The position numbers were made by a program, and so were the translations under genes. A model generated the notes under the pieces. The model was not told the origin of the DNA. It saw nothing but the letters and a program-made list of their open reading frames with translations, and did not search any database. From the NCBI RefSeq assembly GCF_900094595.1, contig NZ_FMAD01000017.1, positions 57,177 to 121,176 of the forward strand: a DNA stretch of 64,000 nucleotides, read 5' to 3'. Source of the DNA: Cupriavidus alkaliphilus. GTDB lineage: Bacteria > Pseudomonadota > Gammaproteobacteria > Burkholderiales > Burkholderiaceae. How positions within the stretch are numbered: position 1 is the first letter of the stretch; every line of letters starts with the position of its first letter. Shown here piece after piece: positions 9,512-18,310 of this stretch.

Positions 9512-10375
9512 TTATCCGCCCTGGTATTGCTGGTACACCACCTGCGCCAGCGTCAGCAGCCGGGCGCGTTCCAGCGGCCCTGCCAGCGCAAAGCCCAGGT
9601 CGCGGTCAATCCAGTAGAACGCCATCATCGGGTCGCGGCCCGGCGTCCGCCGGCGCGCGCCCTCGCCCGTCATGCGCTCGACGCGGAAGCCGGTATCGGG
9701 CGTGCCCTGCGCCATGCGCCGCAGCTGCAGCGACAGGCGCGTGCCGTCGTCGGCTTCATACATCAGGATCGCCGACGGGCCGCCCTCGGCCACGCCCAGC
9801 CGGCCGCCGATCAGGTGGAAGCCCTGCGCGCGCAGGTCGGGCACCTGCAGCGCCGTGCCCAGGCGCCGGGACAGCCAGGCGATCAAATGGGCCTCTTCGG
9901 TCGCGGCAACTTCCACCGGGTGGCGCATCTCGGGGGCATAGACCGCGTGCGTGGCGAGCGCTTCGCGCGCAAAGCGCTCGCCAGGCGCGAGCACCAGCGT
10001 GCCGCCAGCAAGGCGGTCGTGCGCCAGCCAGCCCAGCGTACCGCCGACGGCCAGCAGCGCGAGCGACGCGCATGTGGCTGCCACGGCCATGGTCCAGCGC
10101 GGCCAGGGGCGGGCACCATCGCGCCGGCCGTCGCGGGCGCGGTTGCGACCCTGGTCGCCGTGCAAACCCTGCGGCAAGGCCGCCAGCGGCACCGGTTCAT
10201 TGAGTACCGGGTCGAGCGCGCGGTGCAGCGCCTCGGCCTGCCGGCGCCAGGCGGCAACCTGTGCGGCCGCGTCCGGGTGCTGCGCCAGGTAGGCCTCGAC
10301 GGCGGCGCGGCGCGCGCCGGCCAGCTGACCGTCGGCATAGGCGTGGAGATCGGCTTCGTGGATGCCCGGCATCAT
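9512..10375 (-). CDS. Anti-sigma factor, transmembrane, partner of the ECF sigma factor upstream
   Basis: 287 residues. The N-terminal cytoplasmic domain (about 1-55, opening HEADLHAYADGQL) resembles anti-sigma domains but lacks the CxxC of the zinc-binding class. One transmembrane helix follows at about 94-116, then a periplasmic domain of about 170 residues likely to be the sensor. Its ATG (10375) overlaps the sigma stop (ATGA), so the pair is translationally coupled. Family assignment rests mainly on this architecture and neighbourhood; the signal sensed is unknown. Confidence 0.82.
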   Translation of the reverse strand: MMPGIHEADLHAYADGQLAGARRAAVEAYLAQHPDAAAQVAAWRRQAEALHRALDPVLNEPVPLAALPQGLHGDQGRNRARDGRRDGARPWPRWTMAVAATCASLALLAVGGTLGWLAHDRLAGGTLVLAPGERFAREALATHAVYAPEMRHPVEVAATEEAHLIAWLSRRLGTALQVPDLRAQGFHLIGGRLGVAEGGPSAILMYEADDGTRLSLQLRRMAQGTPDTGFRVERMTGEGARRRTPGRDPMMAFYWIDRDLGFALAGPLERARLLTLAQVVYQQYQGG

Positions 10376-10911
10376 TTCACCCGTTGCAGCGCATTGGCGG
10401 CCGTGGCAGTTCGGTTCGGCGCCGCGCCGTCGAGCAGCCGCCGCATCTGTTCGCGTGCCCGCGCCAGCCGCGACATCACCGTGCCTGGCGGGATGTCGAG
10501 CACGCGCGCTGCCTCGGCGTAGGTCAATTGCTCCAGGCTGACCAGCAGCAGCACCGCGCGTTGCGGCTCGGGCAGCTGCGCCAGCGCCTGCGACAGGTCG
10601 CGGCGCAGCCCCGGGTCTTCGGCAGGGCCGCTGACCTCGGGCAGGGTATCGGTGGCCACCACCAGCTCCTTGCGGCGCAAGGCGTTCAGGCGCAGGCGAT
10701 GCATCAGCGTCAGCAGCCACGGCAGCAGGCCGTCGGCGCCGTCGCCCCACCAGGCGCCGGGGCGCAGGCGGAAGCGCCAGCGGTAGCGCAGCGCGCGCTC
10801 GAGCGTGTCCTGCACCAGGTCGTCGGCCAGCGCCGCGTCGCCGGTAAGGCCGCGCGCATGGCGCCGCAACCGCGGCGCCAGCGCGACGAGCTGGCCGTCA
10901 AACCCTTCCAT
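10372..10911 (-). CDS. ECF-type RNA polymerase sigma factor
   Basis: 179 residues. Region 2 spans about 12-80 (ALADDLVQDTLERALRYRWRF is its core helix area) and region 4 about 110-165, with an AVLLLVSLEQLTYAEAARVL helix and GTVMSRLARAREQMR recognition helix. It lies between a small lipoprotein gene and its anti-sigma gene. It probably controls its own operon through the candidate promoter at 11449-11480. The stress or oxidant signal cannot be told from sequence. Confidence 0.92.
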   Translation of the reverse strand: MEGFDGQLVALAPRLRRHARGLTGDAALADDLVQDTLERALRYRWRFRLRPGAWWGDGADGLLPWLLTLMHRLRLNALRRKELVVATDTLPEVSGPAEDPGLRRDLSQALAQLPEPQRAVLLLVSLEQLTYAEAARVLDIPPGTVMSRLARAREQMRRLLDGAAPNRTATAANALQRVK

Positions 10912-10962
10912 GCCGGGGTGGCTGTGGTGGCTGTGGTGGCGCTGGGAGTGGCTGCCGCCGCG

Positions 10963-11400
10963 TCAGGGCTTGGCCACGTGCCAGACGTTGTTGACGTTGT
11001 CGCCGGTGCGGTCGCCCGGCTTGGCGTCCTTGGCGAAGCGGTACAGCGGCTGGCCGCGGTAGGCCCACTGCTTGCTGCCGTCATCGCGCGTGATGATGGT
11101 GTACTGGCCCGAACCGCTGGTGCCCGGGGCGGCCATCAGCGGCGGCCAGTTGGTGGCGCAGGGGCCATTGCAGGCGCTCTTGCCGCTGCCGGCGGTGTCG
11201 CGGTCAAAGGTGTACAGCGTCAGGCCCTGCGGATCGGTCAGCACGCCATTGGTCACCTTGACCGTGGGCGGCAGATTGCCGGCGCTGCCTCCGCCCATGC
11301 CCATGCCGGCACAACCGGCGAGCAGGACGGCCGCGCAGCCGAGCGCGAGGGCGCCGGGACGAACCAGGGATGCAGCAGCGTTACGACGCAGACTTGCCAT
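10963..11400 (-). CDS. Secreted lipoprotein of the COG4315 / Lipoprotein_15 type
   Basis: 145 residues. Signal peptide with lipobox LLAGC gives lipidated Cys30 and a glycine/methionine-rich linker. Two copies of the short repeat family follow: the GLTLYTFDRD unit with SACNGPCATNWPP, and a second ending in GQPLYRFAKD. The domain is common near ECF sigma factors; its biochemical role is not established. ATG 11400 was preferred to 11415 because GGAG lies upstream of it. First gene of the lipoprotein-sigma-anti-sigma operon. Confidence 0.85.
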   Translation of the reverse strand: MASLRRNAAASLVRPGALALGCAAVLLAGCAGMGMGGGSAGNLPPTVKVTNGVLTDPQGLTLYTFDRDTAGSGKSACNGPCATNWPPLMAAPGTSGSGQYTIITRDDGSKQWAYRGQPLYRFAKDAKPGDRTGDNVNNVWHVAKP

Positions 11401-11448
11401 GATCTTGTTCTCCATGCAATTCGGTGCCGCCAGCCGGCACCGTCCCTC

Positions 11449-11480
11449 CAGTAAACACTGGATGTGATCTCTTTATTCCC
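11449..11480 (-). promoter_or_regulatory. Candidate ECF-dependent promoter of the lipoprotein/sigma/anti-sigma operon
   Basis: On the minus strand GGGAATAA (11480-11473) is followed about 15 nt later by GTGTTTA, resembling ECF -35 (GGAA-type) and -10 elements. The -10 area is inside a CCAGT-GTTT-ACTGG inverted repeat at 11448-11461. It sits just past the terminator of the upstream operon. Pattern-based only. Confidence 0.5.
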
Positions 11481-11509
11481 GCAGCGGCCAAAAAAATTGA
11501 AAAAAGTCG

Positions 11510-11538
11510 AAAAAAAACCTGCCCGAAGGCAGGCCTTT
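11510..11538 (-). terminator. Intrinsic terminator of the resB-ccsB operon
   Basis: Minus-strand stem CCTGCC, loop TTCG, stem GGCAGG, then a run of T residues, 20 nt past the ccsB stop. Confidence 0.9.
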
Positions 11539-11558
11539 TGCGTTGCAGCATGCGCGCG

Positions 11559-12758
11559 TCAGAGTTCGCCGTAGCTGTGCAGCCCTGACAGGAACATGTT
11601 CACGCCGAGGAAGGCAAAGGTCGTGACCAGCAGGCCGACCAGCGCCCACCAGGCCGCCACCGTGCCGCGCAGACCCTTCATCAGCCGCATATGCAGCCAG
11701 GCCGCGTAGTTCAGCCAGACGATCAGCGCCCAGGTTTCCTTCGGGTCCCAACTCCAGTAGCCGCCCCAGGCCTCGGCCGCCCACAGCGCGCCGAGGATGG
11801 TGGCGATGGTGAAGAAGGCAAAGCCGACCGCGATGGCCTTGTACATCACGTCGTCGAGCAGCTCCAGCGACGGCAGGCGCTCGGCGAGGATGCCGCGCTG
11901 CTTGAGCAGGTAGGCCACCGCGACCATCGCCGCCAGCGCAAAGGTGCCGTAGCCGATAAAGTTGGCCGGCACATGGATCTTCATCCACCAGCTTTGCAGC
12001 GCGGGCACCAGCGGCTGGATCTCCTGCGCATTGCGGCTGACCGTGTACCACAGCAGAAAGCCCACCGCGGCCGACACCACCAGCATCACGAACGGGCCCA
12101 GCGCGCGCGTGGCGTAACGGCCTTCGTAGTACAGGTAGAACAGCGAGGTGATCAGCGTGAACAGCACGAAGACTTCGTACAGGTTCGAGATCGGAATGTG
12201 GCCGATGTCTGCGCCGAGCAGGTAGGACTCGTACCAGCGCACCAGCATGCCGGTGAAGCCCAGCACCACCGCGCCCCAGCACAGCTTGCTGCCGAGGCTG
12301 TAGCCCGTGCCCGAGCGCGTGGCCAGCCCGACCCAGTAGAACAGCGTCGACAGGAACACCAGCGCGCTCATCCACAGGATGGCCGACTGGCTCGACAGGA
12401 AGTACTTGAGGAAGAAGGCCTGTTCGGCGCGCGCGAGCTGGCCCTGGTAGAGCTGGATCGCGAACAGCGACAGCACCGCCAGCGCCACCATCAGCGGCCG
12501 CACCGGCTTCCAGTGCCAGCCGAGCAGCGCGAAGGTGGGCACGGCGCCGATCAGCACGGCCTTGTCGTAGCCGTCCATCCACTGCCCGTATTGGGCCAGC
12601 GCCACGCCGGCGCCCGCGGCCAGCGCCAGCGCGAACAGCCAGTCCACCCAGCTGAGCCGGCGCAGGAAGGAAGGTTCGAGGTAGGCCTCGTCGGCGCCGC
12701 TGTCGGCGCGCCGGGTAGCGCGCATGGCGCGATCGGCCTGGTTCACATTAGAGGACAT
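11559..12758 (-). CDS. ccsB: Cytochrome c biogenesis protein CcsB/ResC (System II haem handling)
   Basis: 399 residues with about eight transmembrane helices. Together with ResB it forms the System II synthase that exports haem and attaches it to CXXCH apocytochromes. The WWD haem-binding signature WGGYWSWDPKETW is near the C-terminus, with conserved histidines in flanking helices (IHVPANFIGYGT, WLHMRLM). ATG 12758 has AGG 6 nt upstream; ATG 12773 in frame is the alternative. Coupled to resB, whose stop is at 12774. Confidence 0.95.
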   Translation of the reverse strand: MSSNVNQADRAMRATRRADSGADEAYLEPSFLRRLSWVDWLFALALAAGAGVALAQYGQWMDGYDKAVLIGAVPTFALLGWHWKPVRPLMVALAVLSLFAIQLYQGQLARAEQAFFLKYFLSSQSAILWMSALVFLSTLFYWVGLATRSGTGYSLGSKLCWGAVVLGFTGMLVRWYESYLLGADIGHIPISNLYEVFVLFTLITSLFYLYYEGRYATRALGPFVMLVVSAAVGFLLWYTVSRNAQEIQPLVPALQSWWMKIHVPANFIGYGTFALAAMVAVAYLLKQRGILAERLPSLELLDDVMYKAIAVGFAFFTIATILGALWAAEAWGGYWSWDPKETWALIVWLNYAAWLHMRLMKGLRGTVAAWWALVGLLVTTFAFLGVNMFLSGLHSYGEL

Positions 12759-12773
12759 AGCGTACCTGCTCAT

Positions 12774-14993
12774 TCAGTGGGGTGTGCCGGCGGGCTCTTG
12801 GGTAGCGCTGCGGCCCCCTGCGGCGCGGCCGATGTCGTCGCGCAGCGCCGTGAATTCCTTTTCGAAGTCCATGGTGCGGCGCTGGGTCGACATCGCCATC
12901 AGCACATGGCTGCCGGCATCGCCGTCGTCGGTGTTGCCCGCGGTGGGCTGGCCGGCAGACTTGTCGGTGGACTTGTCCTTCACCCAGACCCAGACGCGGC
13001 GCTCGCGGATATAGAACATCGCAAACACGCCCAGCACCAGCAGCAGACAGCCAAGATACACGATGTTCTTGCCGGGCGCACGGGTCAGCTGGAACACGCT
13101 GGCCTTGATTTCCTGGAAGTCGTCGAGCTGCAGGAACACGGGTGCGCCGTAGAAGAAACTATCCGACAGCGCATTGATGGCCTGCTGCAGGAAGGCGCTG
13201 CTCTGGGCACTGTTGGCCACCACCGGCAGCTGGTCCTGCGCGCGCGCGAGCTGCCACAGCTCCCACATCGAACCGTTCAGGATCTTCAGCAGCACGTCGG
13301 CGGCCTTCTGCTGCTCGGCCGGCGGCACGGACTTTTCCAGGAAGGCCGCGATGGCGGTAAAGCCGCCCGGTGGCGAATCCGGCGTGGGGCGCGTCGCCCC
13401 CGCGAACAGGTCGAGCGCGCGCAGCGCGCTTTCGGCCAGCTGCCGGCGCAGCTCGGCCTTGTCGTCGCCAGGCATCGACGCCTGCGCAAAGCGGCGCGCG
13501 GCCTCGCCGCGCAGCGCGCGGTCCTGCAGCGCGGCGCGCAGGCGCATCCAGTCAGCCACGCTGCCCTGGTCGTCGGCGGGAATGCGCAGGTAGCGGAACG
13601 GCTCGCTGGGCGACTCGCGCATGCCGGCCAGGAACACCGACTGGCCGTCCATCTGCACCGGCACCATGTAGTTGTTGTACTCGCGCGCCTGTCCGGTGCG
13701 GTCGCGCAGCTTGTACTGCACCGACGGGCCGACATTGCGCAGGGTCTTGGCGCGGTCGGTGCTGGCGGCGGCGCCGAGATGCTTGTCCAGCGTTTCGTTG
13801 AAGGACTTGCGCGCCACGCCACGCGCATCGGGCTTGCCCGAGGCGTCGGTGACGTTTTCGATATTCATCAAACGGAAGTCGCTGAACTCCACCGTCAGTC
13901 CGTCGCCATCCGCGCTGGTGCCGGTGCCGGCCAGCGGCTTGTTGCCGCCCACGGCGCCATCGATGGTGAAGGTGGCGTGGCCGCTGCCCTGCATCGGGTA
14001 GCCGACGAACTTCAGGCGCGAGCCGCCGTCCTCGAAGCTGGACTGGTAGATGGCGATGCCGTCGACGATCAGCGGCTCGTTCACCTTGATGGTGGCCTCG
14101 GTGCGCTTGCCGGTGGCGCGGTCGGTCACGACCACGTCCGAGGCAAACAGCTTGGGCATGCCGGTCTCGTAGAAGTCGACCTTGAACTTCTTCAGCGTGA
14201 TCGCGAACGGCAGGTCCTGCACCAGCGCTCCGTCGGCAATGTTGAGGATGGCGGTGGAGACGGTCGAGCCCTCGGGCACGTAGGCGTTGCCACGGAAGCC
14301 CGGGTTGTTCACCGACAGCCGGTGCTGCGGCGGGATCTCGCTGATTACCGCGTTGCCGCGGATCGGGGTCTTGTCGCCCAGCCACATCTGCGCGCGGATC
14401 AGCAGGTCGCCGTCGAGCAGGCCGCCGATGCAGATCACCACGATGGCGGTGTGCGCCAGGATATAGCCGACCTTGTTGGCGGCGCCAGCCTTGGCGGCCA
14501 GCAGCGTGGCGCCGTCATGCTCGACGGCCTTGACGCGGTAGCCGCGGTTGCGCAGCAACGCCGTCAGCCGGCCAACGGCCTCGGTGCGCGCACGCGCGCC
14601 GTCGAACTCGCCGCGATGATGGAAGGCGCGCAGGCTGCGCTCGCGCACATGGTCCTTCCACGAGCGCATGTCGGCGATCATCTTGGGCGCGTTGCGCACC
14701 AGGCACAGGCTGGTGGACACCACCAGGAAGGCCAGGATCAGCAGGAACCACCACGAGCCGTAGACCTTCTGCAGCGACAGCGTGTGGAACACATCGGCCC
14801 AGAACGGACCGAACTGGTTGACGTAGTTCGAATACGGCTCGTTCTGCTTGAGCACGGTGCCGATCACGCTGGCGATGGAGATCACCGTCAGCAGCGCGAT
14901 CGCAAAGCGCATCGAGGACAACAATTCGACCGCGTCGCGCAGCACGCGGTGAGAGGTCTTCAGGTGCAGCCCTGAAGTGGAAGCGGTCGACAT
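12774..14993 (-). CDS. resB: Cytochrome c biogenesis protein ResB (Ccs1)
   Basis: 739 residues, within the range of betaproteobacterial ResB. Three N-terminal transmembrane segments (about 28-50, 80-100, 175-195), a very large periplasmic domain (about 215-660) and a last helix near 670. Partners with ccsB in System II haem ligation and keeps the apocytochrome CXXCH thiols reduced. ATG 14993. Its substrate cytochrome c4 is the next gene upstream on the same strand. Confidence 0.95.
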   Translation of the reverse strand: MSTASTSGLHLKTSHRVLRDAVELLSSMRFAIALLTVISIASVIGTVLKQNEPYSNYVNQFGPFWADVFHTLSLQKVYGSWWFLLILAFLVVSTSLCLVRNAPKMIADMRSWKDHVRERSLRAFHHRGEFDGARARTEAVGRLTALLRNRGYRVKAVEHDGATLLAAKAGAANKVGYILAHTAIVVICIGGLLDGDLLIRAQMWLGDKTPIRGNAVISEIPPQHRLSVNNPGFRGNAYVPEGSTVSTAILNIADGALVQDLPFAITLKKFKVDFYETGMPKLFASDVVVTDRATGKRTEATIKVNEPLIVDGIAIYQSSFEDGGSRLKFVGYPMQGSGHATFTIDGAVGGNKPLAGTGTSADGDGLTVEFSDFRLMNIENVTDASGKPDARGVARKSFNETLDKHLGAAASTDRAKTLRNVGPSVQYKLRDRTGQAREYNNYMVPVQMDGQSVFLAGMRESPSEPFRYLRIPADDQGSVADWMRLRAALQDRALRGEAARRFAQASMPGDDKAELRRQLAESALRALDLFAGATRPTPDSPPGGFTAIAAFLEKSVPPAEQQKAADVLLKILNGSMWELWQLARAQDQLPVVANSAQSSAFLQQAINALSDSFFYGAPVFLQLDDFQEIKASVFQLTRAPGKNIVYLGCLLLVLGVFAMFYIRERRVWVWVKDKSTDKSAGQPTAGNTDDGDAGSHVLMAMSTQRRTMDFEKEFTALRDDIGRAAGGRSATQEPAGTPH

Positions 14994-15034
14994 GTGCAGT
15001 GAAACCTAAAACAGCGTACGGCCTGGAAATGAAT

Positions 15035-15071
15035 AAAGGGTGGACATGCTTTGGCAAGCAGGCCACCCTTT
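15035..15071. terminator. Terminator-like hairpin downstream of cytochrome c4
   Basis: Nine-bp arms AAAGGGTGG and CCACCCTTT enclose an inner TGCTT/AAGCA stem. On the minus strand the stem is followed by a T-rich stretch, placing it between the c4 gene and resB. Confidence 0.65.
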
Positions 15072-15181
15072 TCGATTGTGACAAGCGCGTTCGGTTGCAT
15101 GCGTGGCCGCGCCATCCGGCGGCGGCCGCTCAACCGGTGCGCCGGCGCGCGAAGGCGCCAGCGTCGCGGAATCCCGGATCG

Positions 15182-15841
15182 TCAGCGAACCCCGGCGACG
15201 TAGTCCGCCACCGCCTTGATCTCGGCATCCGACATCTTGGCGGCGATGGTCGTCATGACCGGGTTGTTCTTGCGGGTGCCCTGGCGGAATGCCACCAGTT
15301 GTGCCTCGGTATAGTCGGCCCACTGGCCGCCGATGCGCGGATACTGCGCCGGCATGCCTGCGCCGGCGGGGCCATGGCAGGCGGCGCAGGCCGGCACGCC
15401 CTTGGCGGCGATGCCGGCGCGATAGATCTTCTGGCCGGCTTCGATGCTGTCCTTGTTCTTGGCGGTGGCCGGCTTGAGCGACTGCTTGGCGAGATAGGCG
15501 CCGACGTTGCGCATTTCCTCGTCGGTCAGCACCGACGCCATCGGCACCATGATCGCGTTGCTGCGGGTCTTGGCCTTGAAGTCGGCCAGCTGCTTGTGGA
15601 CGTACTCGGGATGCTGCGCGGCCAGCTTCGGGTTGGCGGCGGCCGCGCTGTTGCCGGCGGCACCGTGGCAGCTCAGGCAGGCGGGCACATTGCGATCGGG
15701 GGCACCTTGCGTGTACAGCGTTTCACCCTTGGCCGGGTCCGCCTTGGCGGCGGCCTGCTCTGCGGCAGATGCCAGACCGGAAAGGGCGGCGGCAGGAACG
15801 GCCAGAGCCAGGACACCCAGAATCTTCGCAATGCGGTTCAT
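15182..15841 (-). CDS. Dihaem cytochrome c4
   Basis: 219 residues. Sec signal peptide with cleavage near residue 27, then two similar class I cytochrome domains with haem sites CLSCH (Cys55-His59) and CAACH (Cys152-His156). Met ligands are plausible in NAIMVPM and NPVMTTI. It carries electrons from the bc1 complex to terminal oxidases. ATG 15841 with AGAAGG upstream was chosen; longer in-frame extensions lack a signal peptide. It depends on the neighbouring resB-ccsB System II genes for haem attachment. Confidence 0.95.
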   Translation of the reverse strand: MNRIAKILGVLALAVPAAALSGLASAAEQAAAKADPAKGETLYTQGAPDRNVPACLSCHGAAGNSAAAANPKLAAQHPEYVHKQLADFKAKTRSNAIMVPMASVLTDEEMRNVGAYLAKQSLKPATAKNKDSIEAGQKIYRAGIAAKGVPACAACHGPAGAGMPAQYPRIGGQWADYTEAQLVAFRQGTRKNNPVMTTIAAKMSDAEIKAVADYVAGVR

Positions 15842-16339
15842 TCGCACACCTTCTCTGAATTGTTTTGGATACCGTGATGCATGCCGCTCCGGCGCTTTGC
15901 CGGCGGTGAGGACGCGCCGGTGCAAAAGGCTGGGAATCGTGGCGACCCGCGAGCGGCTGACCGATCCGCGCAACGCTGGCCGTGGCGGCAGACCCCGCCA
16001 GCCCGCGCCCGCCGCCGCCGCACCGTCCGGTGCAACGCGCAATGCGAGGCAAGGCCTTGCCCACGATGGAACGACACACTAGGCTTCCCGCCCGGACGAC
16101 GGCAGCCGAGGCACGCGGCATGGATGCCACGCGTCACCCGCTCAGGAGACCGTAAACCGGCGTATTGTACAATAAGTTATGTGCCGGATTGATGCCTTGC
16201 GCCTTGTCGTGCCCGCTTCGGGCTGCGCCAGATCAAGCCCGGCGGGCGGCCCAGGCCGCAGCCATCCCACCCTGGCGAGACCCCGGCCCCGGCACGCGCT
16301 TGCGCGCGGCCTCCGCGGCCCGCCCCACTGCTCTAGCGC
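15842..16339. promoter_or_regulatory. Divergent intergenic region cytochrome c4 / engB
   Basis: 498 bp with no convincing gene. A perfect 12-bp palindrome TATTGTACAATA at 16164-16175 supplies a TACAAT -10-like hexamer on both strands, but neither strand shows a clear -35. The rest is GC-rich and featureless to my eye. Confidence 0.4.
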
Positions 16340-17038
16340 ATGTCCCTTCTTCACCAGGCCCGCTTCTTCATCACCGTGAACCACCTGCGCGACCTGCCCG
16401 CCACGGCCGTGCCCGAGGTCGCGTTCGCCGGCCGCTCCAACGCCGGCAAGTCCACCGCGATCAACATCCTGTGCAACCAGAAGCGGCTGGCGTTCTCGTC
16501 GCGCACGCCCGGGCGCACCCAGCACATCAACTATTTCTCGGTGGCGCCGGTCAAGGCGCCCGACCCGCTTGCGTTCCTGGTCGACCTGCCCGGCTACGGC
16601 TATGCCGAGGTCTCGGGCTCGGCCAAGTACCACTGGCAGGGCCTGCTGAGCGATTACGTGCAGACCCGCCAGCAGCTCGCCGGCCTGATCCTGATGATGG
16701 ATGCGCGCCGGCCGTTCACGGATCTCGATTGCCAGATGGTCGAGTGGTTCCTGCCGACCGGACGACCGATCCACGTGCTGCTGACCAAGGCCGACAAGCT
16801 CACCAACAGCGAAAACGCCAAGGCCCTGCGCGAGACCCGCAAGATGCTGCAAGGCTATGCCGAGCAGCTGGAAACGCCGGTGCCGATGACGGCGCAGCTG
16901 TTCTCGAGCCTCAAGCGCCGCGGCATCGATGAGGCGCAGGGCGTGATCGCCGGCTGGCTGAACCTGCCGGAAGCGCAAAAGGCGGAGCGCGAGCCCGCCG
17001 CAAACACCATGCCTCCTGCCTCCGATCCGGCTGCGTGA
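16340..17038 (+). CDS. engB: Ribosome biogenesis GTP-binding protein EngB (YsxC/YihA)
   Basis: 232 residues of a TRAFAC-class GTPase needed for assembly of the large ribosomal subunit. G1 GRSNAGKST begins at about residue 31, G2/G3 region includes SSRTPGRTQHINYF and DLPGYGYA, and G4 is TKAD. The C-terminal extension is a variable Glu/Ala/Pro tail. ATG 16340. The gene is monocistronic in appearance, with the candidate small RNA on the opposite strand just downstream. Confidence 0.95.
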   Translation: MSLLHQARFFITVNHLRDLPATAVPEVAFAGRSNAGKSTAINILCNQKRLAFSSRTPGRTQHINYFSVAPVKAPDPLAFLVDLPGYGYAEVSGSAKYHWQGLLSDYVQTRQQLAGLILMMDARRPFTDLDCQMVEWFLPTGRPIHVLLTKADKLTNSENAKALRETRKMLQGYAEQLETPVPMTAQLFSSLKRRGIDEAQGVIAGWLNLPEAQKAEREPAANTMPPASDPAA

Positions 17039-17070
17039 TCCTGGCAGCGAGCGCCTGGCAGCGAGCGCGC

Positions 17071-17187
17071 AAAAAAAAGCCCCGTCGCAAGCAACGGGGA
17101 CAAACTTTCCCGCCGGTGGGGCGGGTACCCGCTCAGGGAGGAGTAGCGGGGGACACCGCGCCACGCAGCGCGCAACGCAAAGTGTCC
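17071..17187 (-). ncRNA. Candidate minus-strand small RNA with four hairpins and a strong terminator
   Basis: In the 264-bp gap between two plus-strand genes, the minus strand folds into successive perfect stems. H1: GGACAC/GTGTCC (17187-17182 with 17156-17151). H2: CCCGC/GCGGG (17150-17146 with 17132-17128), its loop showing CUCCUCCC. H3: CCCGCC/GGCGGG (17125-17120 with 17114-17109). H4: CCCCGT/ACGGGG (17099-17094 with 17085-17080) followed by eight U residues. A CATACT -10-like box is at 17196-17191; its -35 (AAACTT, 17-bp spacer) is poor. No reading frame explains this. Exact 5' end is a guess. Confidence 0.55.
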
Positions 17188-17302
17188 GCGAGTATGATGG
17201 CGGGCACGCACAAAAGTTTAGTTTTTCTTCGGCCAGCCGCACGACGCTGCGCGCGCCGCGCTTGCCGGCCTGCATTTCGTCCTCTTCCGCCAACAAGCCG
17301 CC

Positions 17303-18295
<993 letters not shown>

Positions 18296-18310
18296 CGGCC
18301 GGCCGACCGC

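Noticed and set aside
10912..10962. Small tandem GTGGCT-like repeat between the lipoprotein and sigma genes
   Set aside because: Only a few imperfect units in GC-rich DNA, 51 bp, with no associated feature.
11691..14975. Plus-strand frame over resB and ccsB
   Set aside because: The minus strand has the WWD haem motif and membrane topology of System II; the plus frame is composition bias.
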